A stretch of DNA of 64,000 nt, from contig NZ_PTJS01000001.1 in assembly GCF_002941025.1 (NCBI RefSeq), positions 3,286,001 through 3,350,000 of the forward strand. The letters run 5' to 3'. The notes beneath the pieces are model-generated. The model made no database searches and had not been told where the DNA came from. It worked only from the letters and a program-made list of their open reading frames with translations. Shown here one piece after another: positions 34,325 to 41,303 of the stretch. The position numbers and the translations under genes are program-made. Each line of letters opens with the position of its first letter. Positions within the stretch are counted from its first letter, which is position 1. The stretch comes from Streptomyces sp. QL37. GTDB lineage: Bacteria > Actinomycetota > Actinomycetes > Streptomycetales > Streptomycetaceae.

Positions 34325-35629
34325 TCAGCCCGCTTCGGCGAACGCCGCGTCCATCTTCTTCGCCGCGTCGTCCGAGGCGGCGGCCACGTCCTTACGACCG
34401 CTGACGATCTCCTGGAACATGGTCGGCAGGACCAGCGAGGCGTCGATCTGACCCCAGGCCGGAGAGGCCGGGACGAACTTCGCGCCCGCGCCGAGCGTGT
34501 CGACGAAGGGGCCGACGAAGGGCTCCTTCTCCGCGGCGGTGTCCAGCACGTCCGTGTACGTCGGCAGGAAACCCATGGCGTCGAACATCTTCGCCTGCGT
34601 CTTCTTGCCGGTCAGGGACTTCATCAGGTCGACGGCGAGGGTGCGGTGCGAACTGCTCTTGAGTACCCCGATGTTGTTGCCCCCGGCGAACGCCGGGGCG
34701 ATCGAGTCCTTCTTCACACCGGGCAGCGGTACGACGGCGTACTTGCCCTTCACGCTGCCCGCCTCGACCGCGGCGTGGCTGAAGTCGCCGCCGATCGCCA
34801 TGGCCGCCTTGCCGGACGCGAAGGCGGTCACGGTCGCGTTGCCGCCCATGGCGGCGCACTTGGCGGCCGGGCAGTTGTCGTCGCCGAAGAGCGAGGTGTA
34901 GGCCTCGATGCCCTTCCGGGCCTTCGCGCTGTTGATGGCCGACCGGTAGGTCACCCCGGTCTCGTCGGCCAGCTCGCCGCCCTGGGCCCAGATGAAGGGC
35001 ATCGCCCCGTACGTGTACGCGCCGCCGACCGCGAGGCCGTACAGGTCCGGCTTCTCCTGGTGGATCTTCCTGGCGGTGGAGATCAGCTCGTCCTGGGTCT
35101 TCGGGGGCTCGATGCCGAGCTCCTCGAAGACGTCGGTGCGGTAGTACAGCGCCCGTACGCCGACGAAGAGCGGCGCCCCGTAGACCTGGCCGTTCACCGT
35201 CACGGACTGCTTGGCCGTGGGGTCGGTGTCCTTGGCCTCGTCCCAGGCGGCGAACTCCTCGCTGACGTCGGCCAGTCCACCGTCCTTCACGTATCCGGCG
35301 GTGTCGGTGTTGCCGTACTCGATGAGGTCGGGGGCGCTCTTCGGGTCGTTGAAGGCGGCCTTGATGCGCTGGGCGCGGGTGTCGACGGGTATGTACTCGA
35401 CCTCGACCTCGGCCCCCTCGTGGGACTTCTCGAAGTCGGCGACAGCGGCGTCGACGACCTTCTCCTTGGGCTTGTTGCCGACCTCCTGGAAGAGCCAGAC
35501 GCGGAGCGTCCCGGACTTCTCGTCGCCCTCGGCGCCGGTGTCGGAGGTCCCCGGCGCGCAGGCGGTGACGGTGAGGCCGGCCAGCACAAGTGCCGTGGCC
35601 GGGGCGGCGATTCGAGCAGAAAGCTTCAT
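34325..35629 (-). CDS. Sugar ABC transporter substrate-binding lipoprotein
   Basis: 434 residues. Signal peptide MKLSARIAAPATALVLAGL and lipobox VTAC anchor it outside the membrane. CUT1 solute-binding fold: DLIEYGNTDTAGYVKDGGLA, YGAPLFVGVRALYYRTDVF and KAAMAIGGDFSHAAV are typical of the MalE/NgcE-like family. First gene of a four-gene operon with two permeases and the GH20 enzyme. Upstream lie a DasR-type operator and a separate palindrome, so GlcNAc-responsive control is expected and a chito-oligosaccharide ligand is likely. Confidence 0.92.
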   Translation of the reverse strand: MKLSARIAAPATALVLAGLTVTACAPGTSDTGAEGDEKSGTLRVWLFQEVGNKPKEKVVDAAVADFEKSHEGAEVEVEYIPVDTRAQRIKAAFNDPKSAPDLIEYGNTDTAGYVKDGGLADVSEEFAAWDEAKDTDPTAKQSVTVNGQVYGAPLFVGVRALYYRTDVFEELGIEPPKTQDELISTARKIHQEKPDLYGLAVGGAYTYGAMPFIWAQGGELADETGVTYRSAINSAKARKGIEAYTSLFGDDNCPAAKCAAMGGNATVTAFASGKAAMAIGGDFSHAAVEAGSVKGKYAVVPLPGVKKDSIAPAFAGGNNIGVLKSSSHRTLAVDLMKSLTGKKTQAKMFDAMGFLPTYTDVLDTAAEKEPFVGPFVDTLGAGAKFVPASPAWGQIDASLVLPTMFQEIVSGRKDVAAASDDAAKKMDAAFAEAG

Positions 35630-35650
35630 CCGGGACCCCTACCGGTCAAT

Positions 35651-35669
35651 CGTTGCATTCCATGCAACG
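35651..35669. promoter_or_regulatory. 19-bp palindrome upstream of the sugar-uptake operon
   Basis: CGTTGCAT-TCC-ATGCAACG: perfect 8-bp arms, 3-base spacer, 22 bases before the start codon of the binding protein gene. It does not fit the DasR consensus, so a second regulator (LacI, ROK or GntR type) probably binds here; the position overlaps the 5-prime untranslated region and would block transcription. Confidence 0.6.
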
Positions 35670-35724
35670 TGCGTTTCGTTCTGCACAACTCGCAGGAGAC
35701 TAAGGGGGCCTCAGCACGCCGACA

Positions 35725-35740
35725 AGTGGTCTCAACCACT
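35725..35740. promoter_or_regulatory. DasR-responsive element (dre)
   Basis: AGTGGTCTCAACCACT has perfect inverted 6-bp arms AGTGGT/ACCACT and matches the dre consensus (A-G/C-TGGTCTAGACCA-G/C-T) at 14 of 16 positions. It lies about 95 bases upstream of the binding-protein gene. DasR is the GntR-family GlcNAc-6-phosphate sensor of Streptomyces, so the operon should be repressed without amino sugars. Confidence 0.8.
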
Positions 35741-35829
35741 CTGTGACCTCGCGGTGCAGCCCGTGCAACGCGGGCCCGCACACCCGCCGCGCCGGGGACG
35801 GACGCCCGAGGGCTCCCCGGCATGCGAAC

Positions 35830-35867
35830 GGCCCCCGGGGCGCGCGTCTCCGCGCGCCCCGGGGGCC
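35830..35867 (-). terminator. Terminator of the DUF3039 gene
   Basis: A perfect 17-bp stem (GGCCCCCGGGGCGCGCG with its complement) with TCTC loop, about 55 bases beyond the stop of the minus-strand DUF3039 gene. Insulates the sugar-uptake operon downstream. Confidence 0.85.
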
Positions 35868-35922
35868 GGGGTCAAGGTCCGGAAAGAGATAAGAGAGCTA
35901 AGGGGTGATAAAGGCCGGACGG

Positions 35923-36225
35923 CTACTTCTTGCCGCTGTTGTCCTTGCCGCCCTTGCCCTTGTCCTTGTCGCCGCCGGCGCCCATGGACTCGTAGATCTC
36001 CTTGCACATGGGACAGACCGGATACTTCTTCGGGTCGCGTCCGGGAACCCAGACCTTCCCGCACAGCGCCACCACGGGAGTGCCCTCCAGGGCGCTCGCC
36101 ATGATCTTGTCCTTCTGGACGTAATGGGCGTAGCGCTCGTGGTCACCGTCGCCGTTCGACACCTGCGGCGTCGGCTCTACGAGGGTCCCCGTACCTGCCC
36201 CGCGCTCGGGCTCAAGAGTGCTCAT
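35923..36225 (-). CDS. DUF3039 zinc-finger-like protein
   Basis: 100 residues from the ATG of MSTLEPERG; a TTG three codons earlier is less likely. Conserved block ERYAHYVQKDKIMASALEG, then VVALCGKVWVPGRDP and YPVCPMCKEIY: one single Cys and a C-x-x-C pair, probably binding a metal. The C-terminus is a Gly/Lys-rich low-complexity tail (GGDKDKGKGGKDNSGKK). Widespread in Actinobacteria, function unknown. Next to yqgE in the same order as in S. coelicolor. Confidence 0.9.
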   Translation of the reverse strand: MSTLEPERGAGTGTLVEPTPQVSNGDGDHERYAHYVQKDKIMASALEGTPVVALCGKVWVPGRDPKKYPVCPMCKEIYESMGAGGDKDKGKGGKDNSGKK

Positions 36226-36255
36226 AACTGCCAAGCGTACTGAAAGCTCCGCGCA

Positions 36256-36828
36256 TCAGTTCAGCGAAGGGTCGTCCGGATACGTCGCGATCATCGCCAG
36301 TTCGCTGCGCTGTCGCCGCAGAACCGCACGCCAGAGGTTCTCCGGGCGCGGCGAGGAGACGTCGCCGGGCTCCGACTCGACCACGTACCAGGCGCCGTCG
36401 GCCAGCTCCGTCTCCAGCTGGCCCGGCCCCCAGCCCGCGTATCCGGCGAAGATCCGGAGCGAACCGAGCGCCGCAGCCAGCAGCTCCGGCGGCGCGTCCA
36501 GATCCACCAGGCAGATCGCCCCGTGCACCCGGCGCCAGCCGATGGGGGCCGGGGAAGGCCCCTCGCCCCCCGGGATCACCGCCACGCCCAGTGCGGAGTC
36601 GAGCGACACCGGACCACCCTGGAAGACCACGCCCGGCTCGCCCGTCAGGCCGGCCCAGGACGCGAGGATGTCCGCGACTCCGACCGGGGTCGGACGATTC
36701 AGGACCACACCCAGCGAGCCCTCCTCGTCGTGGTCGAGGAGCAGCACCACCGCACGGTCGAAATTCGGGTCCGCCAGGGCGGGTGCGGCCACGAGCAGCC
36801 GTCCTGTGAGCGAGGACACCTCCGTCAT
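36256..36828 (-). CDS. YqgE/AlgH family protein (UPF0301)
   Basis: 190 residues. Conserved features: LTGRLLVAAPALADPNFDRAV at the start, GSLGVVLNRPT, VVFQGGPVS and FAGYAGWGPGQLETEL, the full signature of the family and the usual length. Cytoplasmic, role unclear; in Pseudomonas AlgH was linked to alginate regulation. Divergent from murA with about 300 bases between, which contain both promoters. Confidence 0.92.
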   Translation of the reverse strand: MTEVSSLTGRLLVAAPALADPNFDRAVVLLLDHDEEGSLGVVLNRPTPVGVADILASWAGLTGEPGVVFQGGPVSLDSALGVAVIPGGEGPSPAPIGWRRVHGAICLVDLDAPPELLAAALGSLRIFAGYAGWGPGQLETELADGAWYVVESEPGDVSSPRPENLWRAVLRRQRSELAMIATYPDDPSLN

Positions 36829-37125
36829 GGCACAGATGATCCCGCATCCCGGCCCTCCGCGGGGACCAAGTGGCGCGACCGCCCCCCGACCGCGCCCCTC
36901 CGCAGCTCAGGGCGCACGGACACCGCACGGGCGCACGGAGAGCGCACGACCGGGGGACCGCCGGACCGGCCGTACGGACGGTGACCCTCCGCAAGCCCCG
37001 GGGAGCAGAACGTGTTGTGGCGGATTCATGACGTTCGTACACCCCCCGGCGCCTTACGGAAGGAGGGCGGGAGCCCATTACCCTTTTGATGGCCCCCTGC
37101 CCGACCACTCCGGAACGCGAGATAC
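36829..37125. other. Divergent promoter region yqgE / murA
   Basis: About 300 bases without a gene. The part near 37050-37125 is less GC-rich (CTTACGGAAGGAGGG, CATTACCCTTTTGATGG) and should contain the murA promoter; I see no clear operator. Confidence 0.5.
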
Positions 37126-38466
37126 ATGACCGGCACAGACGATGTCCTGCTTGTCCACGGCGGCACCCCGCTGGAGGGCGAGATCCGCGTCCGAGGCGCC
37201 AAGAACCTGGTGCCGAAGGCAATGGTCGCCGCGCTGCTCGGCAGCGGGCCCAGCCGGCTCCGCAACGTGCCCGACATCCGCGATGTGCGGGTGGTCCGGG
37301 GGCTGCTGCAGCTGCACGGCGTGACCGTCCGTCCCGGCGACGAGCCGGGCGAACTCATCCTCGACCCTTCGCACGTCGAGAGCGCGAACGTCGCCGACAT
37401 CGATGCCCACGCGGGCTCGTCGCGCATCCCGATCCTCTTCTGCGGCCCCCTGCTGCACCGTCTGGGCCACGCGTTCATCCCGGGCCTCGGCGGCTGCGAC
37501 ATCGGCGGCCGGCCGATCGACTTCCACTTCGAGGTGCTCCGCCAGTTCGGCGCGGTCATCGAGAAGCGGGCCGACGGCCAGTACCTGGAGGCCCCGCAGC
37601 GGCTGCGGGGCACGAAGATCCGGCTGCCGTACCCGTCGGTGGGCTCCACCGAACAGGTGCTGCTGACCGCCGTCCTCGCCGAGGGCGTCACCGAGCTGTC
37701 CAACGCGGCCGTCGAGCCGGAGATCGAGGACCTCATCTGCGTACTGCAGAAGATGGGCGCGATCATCTCCATGGACACCGACCGGACCATCCGGATCACG
37801 GGTGTCGACAAGCTCGACGGTTACACCCACCGGGCGATCCCGGACCGCCTGGAGGCCGCCTCCTGGGCGTCCGCGGCTCTGGCGACCGAGGGCAACATCT
37901 ACGTGCGCGGCGCCCAGCAGCGCTCGATGATGACCTTCCTCAACACCTTCCGGCGTGTCGGAGGTGCCTTCGAGATCGACGACGAGGGCATCCGCTTCTG
38001 GCACCCGGGCGGCGCGCTGAACGCCATCGCCCTGGAGACGGACGTGCACCCCGGATTCCAGACCGACTGGCAGCAGCCGCTCGTGGTGGCCTTGACGCAG
38101 GCCGCCGGGCTGTCGATCGTCCACGAGACGGTCTACGAGTCCCGGCTCGGCTTCACCTCGGCACTCAACCAGATGGGTGCGCACATCCAGCTCTACCGCG
38201 AGTGCCTCGGGGGCTCCGACTGCCGCTTCGGGCAGCGGAACTTCCTGCACTCGGCGGTCGTGTCCGGGCCCACGAAGCTCCAGGGCGCGGATCTGGTCAT
38301 CCCCGACCTGCGCGGCGGGTTCTCGTACCTGATCGCCGCCCTGGCGGCCCAGGGCACGTCCCGGGTGCACGGGATCGACCTGATCAACCGCGGCTACGAG
38401 AACTTCATGGACAAGCTCGAGAAGCTCGGCGCGAAGGTGGAGCTTCCCGGCGGCTCACTCGTCTGA
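37126..38466 (+). CDS. murA: UDP-N-acetylglucosamine 1-carboxyvinyltransferase
   Basis: 446 residues. Transfers enolpyruvate from PEP to UDP-GlcNAc, the first committed step of peptidoglycan synthesis, in the cytoplasm. Residues RGAKNLVPKAMVAALL near the start carry the conserved Lys-Asn pair. The fosfomycin-target Cys is Cys124 in GGCDIGGRPIDFH, so the enzyme should be fosfomycin-sensitive, unlike the Asp variants of mycobacteria. Two inside-out alpha/beta barrels are complete to the C-terminal RGYENFMDKLEKLGA. Single gene, followed by a strong terminator. Confidence 0.97.
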   Translation: MTGTDDVLLVHGGTPLEGEIRVRGAKNLVPKAMVAALLGSGPSRLRNVPDIRDVRVVRGLLQLHGVTVRPGDEPGELILDPSHVESANVADIDAHAGSSRIPILFCGPLLHRLGHAFIPGLGGCDIGGRPIDFHFEVLRQFGAVIEKRADGQYLEAPQRLRGTKIRLPYPSVGSTEQVLLTAVLAEGVTELSNAAVEPEIEDLICVLQKMGAIISMDTDRTIRITGVDKLDGYTHRAIPDRLEAASWASAALATEGNIYVRGAQQRSMMTFLNTFRRVGGAFEIDDEGIRFWHPGGALNAIALETDVHPGFQTDWQQPLVVALTQAAGLSIVHETVYESRLGFTSALNQMGAHIQLYRECLGGSDCRFGQRNFLHSAVVSGPTKLQGADLVIPDLRGGFSYLIAALAAQGTSRVHGIDLINRGYENFMDKLEKLGAKVELPGGSLV

Positions 38467-38523
38467 CGCTCCACGCCGGCGTACGCACAGTGCTGCCGCA
38501 CACAGCATTGCGCACCGCGCACA

Positions 38524-38570
38524 GAAGTCCGCCGCCCCGGCCCCCACGAGGGACCGGGGCGGCGGACTTC
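38524..38570 (+). terminator. Terminator of murA
   Basis: A perfect 17-bp stem, GAAGTCCGCCGCCCCGG with its complement, and a 13-nt loop, 58 bases after the murA stop, followed by TCCGTTGCC. Confidence 0.85.
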
Positions 38571-38750
38571 TCCGTTGCCCCGCCCCGGGCATCGGACCAG
38601 GCGCCACAGAACGCCCGTACAGAGCCGAACGGGGCGCCCGGCCTCCCCCGGGACCGTCGGCGGGTGCCAGGGCGCCGCAGGCCGCCTCACAGCGCCCGCA
38701 CGGACGGTGTGCGCCGGGATGAGGCCCGGGACATGGCCGCGGGCATGCCG

Positions 38751-38784
38751 AAGGGCGGCCGCCCCGGTCGGGACGGCCGCCCTT
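38751..38784 (-). terminator. Terminator of the HU gene
   Basis: AAGGGCGGCCG and its complement form an 11-bp stem with a 12-nt loop, about 20 bases past the HU stop on the minus strand. Confidence 0.8.
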
Positions 38785-38802
38785 CATTGATGCCTTGGGG
38801 CC

Positions 38803-39084
38803 TTACTTGCCCTTGGCGGCTTCCTTGAGCTTGGAGCCCGCGGAGACCTTCACGCTGTAGCCGGCCGGGATGTTGATCGGGTCGCCGGTCTGCGGGTTAC
38901 GAGCGGTGCGAGCGGCACGGTGGGTGCGCTCGAAGGTCAGGAAGCCGGGGATGGTGACCTTCTCGTCGCCCTTGGCGACGATCTCGCCGACGGTCTCGGC
39001 GAGGGCGGCCAGAACGGCGTCGGCGTCCTTGCGGGTCACCTCGGCACGGTCGGCCAGGGCGGCCACCAGCTCACTGCGGTTCAT
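38803..39084 (-). CDS. hupA: Nucleoid-associated protein HU
   Basis: 93 residues, the short HU form without the Lys/Ala-rich tail of HupS. MNRSELVAALADRAEVTRK opens the helical body, VTIPGFLTFERTHRAARTARNPQTG contains the DNA-binding arm with the conserved RNPQTG tip that intercalates with Pro, and KVSAGSKLKEA closes it. Binds and bends DNA in the nucleoid. Position between murA and malic enzyme is conserved in Streptomyces. GGGAG eight bases upstream of ATG. Confidence 0.96.
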   Translation of the reverse strand: MNRSELVAALADRAEVTRKDADAVLAALAETVGEIVAKGDEKVTIPGFLTFERTHRAARTARNPQTGDPINIPAGYSVKVSAGSKLKEAAKGK

Positions 39085-39485
39085 GTTTGTACTCCCGTGT
39101 TCTTCTTGCCTGTGAGGCGTGAGATCGAAGCCGATGCTGCCAGGGCCCTCTGACAGTCCCCGGACCCGGGTCTGCTGTCAGACCCTCGCGCCCGAATACG
39201 CATCCTGCCCCCACCTGCGGCGCTAACGCCAATCCGGAACCCCTCGTCGTCACACGAAAAGCACCACTGACTGCCTGTGATGACGTTCCGTCGACTTGTT
39301 GGAGCGGTCCGCAGCGGATGCCGGGCCTGTGGGGCTCGCTGCCCGCCCACCCTAAAGGGGCGTTTGGGACGCCGCGACCCGCGACGCGCCGTACGGGCCG
39401 CCCGGACGTGAGCTACGGCACCGTCCGCAGGAGTCGTGGCCGACCCCCGCGGACGGCGTGTGGCAGGGCCGTCGGAGCGAAAGTC
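39085..39485. other. Intergenic region upstream of HU and downstream of malic enzyme
   Basis: About 400 bases. The half next to HU carries the HU promoter and an untranslated region with a hairpin (listed separately). The half next to malic enzyme shows no clear terminator or gene. Confidence 0.5.
39168..39185 (-). promoter_or_regulatory. Hairpin in the HU upstream region
   Basis: GGGTCTG-CTGT-CAGACCC, a 7-bp perfect stem about 85 bases before the HU start. A second CTGACAG copy at 39150-39156 could pair alternatively with CTGTCAG of this element, so either a regulator site or alternative RNA folding is possible. Confidence 0.35.
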
Positions 39486-40919
39486 CTAGGCGGGGTCGGA
39501 CGCCGTCTCGGCGACGCCGGCCGCTTTCGCGGCCTCCCGGACCGCGCCGGCGACGGCGCCCGCGACCTTGTCGTTGAAGACCGAGGGGATGATGTAGTTC
39601 GCGTTCACCTCGTCCTCCGCGACCACGTCGGCGAGGGCGCGCGCCGCGGCGAGCATCATCTCCGTGTTGACGGTACGGGACTGAGCGTCCAGCAGACCGC
39701 GGAAGACGCCCGGGAAGACCAGCACGTTGTTGATCTGGTTCGGGAAGTCGGAACGCCCGGTGGCGACAACGGCCGCCGTCTCCCGAGCGATTGCCGGGTC
39801 CACCTCGGGGTCCGGGTTCGCGAGCGCGAACACGATCGCGCCCTCCGCCATCGCCGCCACGTCGGCGCCGTCCAGGACGTTCGGGGCGGAGACGCCGATG
39901 AAGACGTCGGAGCCCGCCACGGCCTGCTTCAGCGTGCCGGTGACGCCCTCGGGGTTGGTGTTGTCGGCGATCCAGCGCAGCGGCGAGTCCGGGGTGGCGT
40001 CCACCAGGTCCTCGCGGCCCGCGTGCACCACGCCGTGGATGTCGGCGACGACCGTGTGCTTGACCCCGGCCGCGATGAGCAGCTTCAGGATGGCCGTACC
40101 GGCCGCGCCGGCGCCGGACATGACGACCCGTACGTCACCGATCGCCTTGCCCACCACGCGGAGCGCGTTGGTCAGCGCGGCCAGGACGACGATCGCGGTG
40201 CCGTGCTGGTCGTCGTGGAAGACGGGGATGTCCAGGGCCTCGCGCAGCCGTGCCTCGATCTCGAAGCAGCGGGGAGCGGAGATGTCCTCCAGGTTGATGC
40301 CCGCGAAGCCGGGGGCGATCGCCTTGACGATCTCGACGATCGCGTCGGTGTCCTGCGTGTCCAGGCAGATCGGCCAGGCGTCGATGCCGGCGAAGCGCTT
40401 GAAGAGGGCCGCCTTGCCCTCCATCACGGGGAGCGACGCCATCGGGCCGATGTTGCCCAGGCCGAGCACCGCCGAGCCGTCCGTGACCACCGCGACGGAG
40501 TTCCGCTTGATGGTGAGGCGGCGGGCGTCCTCGGGGTTCTCGGCGATCGCCATGCAGACCCGCGCCACACCGGGGGTGTAGATCATCGAGAGGTCGTCAC
40601 GGTTGCGGATGGGGTGCTTGGACGCCATCTCGATCTTGCCGCCGAGGTGCATCAGGAACGTACGGTCGGAGACCTTGCCGAGGATGACGCCGTCGATGCC
40701 GCGCAGACCTTCGACGATCTCGTCCGCGTGCGAGGTCGAGGAGGCCGCGATCGTGACGTCGATCCGCAGCTTCTCGTGGCCGGAGGCGGTCACGTCGAGG
40801 CCGGTGACCGACCCTCCGGAGGACTCCACGGCCGTGGTGAGCTGGGAGACCGCTGTGCCGCTCGCGGGCACCTCCAGCCTGACCGTCATCGAGTACGAGA
40901 CGCTGGGCGCCGTTGCCAT
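39486..40919 (-). CDS. Malic enzyme (NAD-dependent type) with N-terminal ACT domain
   Basis: 477 residues from the ATG of MATAPSVSYSMTVRL, with GAAGGA upstream. Converts L-malate to pyruvate and CO2, feeding acetyl-CoA and reducing power. Residues ~8-85 form an ACT regulatory domain (TVRLEVPASGTAVSQLTTAV, GHEKLRIDVTIAA). The catalytic domain has IYTPGVARVCMAI, AALFKRFAGIDAWPICLDTQD and FHDDQHGTAIVVLAAL, with the dinucleotide motif SGAGAAGTAILKLL near residue 280. Cofactor choice (NAD versus NADP) is by analogy with the S. coelicolor orthologue. Monocistronic in appearance. Confidence 0.93.
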   Translation of the reverse strand: MATAPSVSYSMTVRLEVPASGTAVSQLTTAVESSGGSVTGLDVTASGHEKLRIDVTIAASSTSHADEIVEGLRGIDGVILGKVSDRTFLMHLGGKIEMASKHPIRNRDDLSMIYTPGVARVCMAIAENPEDARRLTIKRNSVAVVTDGSAVLGLGNIGPMASLPVMEGKAALFKRFAGIDAWPICLDTQDTDAIVEIVKAIAPGFAGINLEDISAPRCFEIEARLREALDIPVFHDDQHGTAIVVLAALTNALRVVGKAIGDVRVVMSGAGAAGTAILKLLIAAGVKHTVVADIHGVVHAGREDLVDATPDSPLRWIADNTNPEGVTGTLKQAVAGSDVFIGVSAPNVLDGADVAAMAEGAIVFALANPDPEVDPAIARETAAVVATGRSDFPNQINNVLVFPGVFRGLLDAQSRTVNTEMMLAAARALADVVAEDEVNANYIIPSVFNDKVAGAVAGAVREAAKAAGVAETASDPA

Positions 40920-41303
40920 GGCCGAGTCCTTCGCTTTCCTGAGCTTCGTTGCCGCACGCAGATGGGGCTCAGCCCCGTACGTGCGTTCCGATCGTCGCAC
41001 CTACCGACCGGTAGCAGGTAATGACTGCCACCTTTCGGAAAGTTTCTTCCACCATACGAGAAGTAGCTCTGATGCGTAACCCGTAAAAAGAAACAGACCC
41101 GCGCCACCAACAGGTGACGCGGGTCTGTCTTCTCGCAGTCAGGTGACACCGGCCCGCCATGCTCGCCTCGCGGCAAGTGGTCGCTCGTAGCGACTAAGGT
41201 TGGGCCCGGGGGCTTGGATCGAGCCGGTGCCGACACCAGGCTAACAAAGACCCCGGAAAAGTGATTCCCGTGCGACGGGTTGACTCCGGGAACCACTCCT
41301 CCC
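40920..41303. other. Intergenic region upstream of malic enzyme
   Basis: 384 bases. Contains the malic enzyme promoter, a minus-strand terminator of the helicase gene at 41093-41128, and a small palindrome GTCGCT-CGT-AGCGAC at 41180-41194. No gene seen. Confidence 0.5.
41093..41128 (-). terminator. Terminator of the HelD-like helicase gene
   Basis: ACAGACCCGCG and its complement form an 11-bp stem with a 14-nt loop; on the minus strand it is followed by TTTCTTTTT, a true T-tract, so intrinsic termination is strongly expected. Confidence 0.9.

Larger units (their letters stand above)
38467..38802. other. Convergent intergenic region murA / HU
   Basis: Holds two terminators (listed separately), one for each convergent gene, and about 180 bases of GC-rich sequence between them with no recognised content. 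Confidence 0.6.

Noticed and set aside
30865..35740. Naming the sugar operon dasABCD
   Set aside because: Although gene order and the dre are similar, the neighbours (DUF3039, yqgE, murA) match a different S. coelicolor locus and no dasR gene is adjacent.
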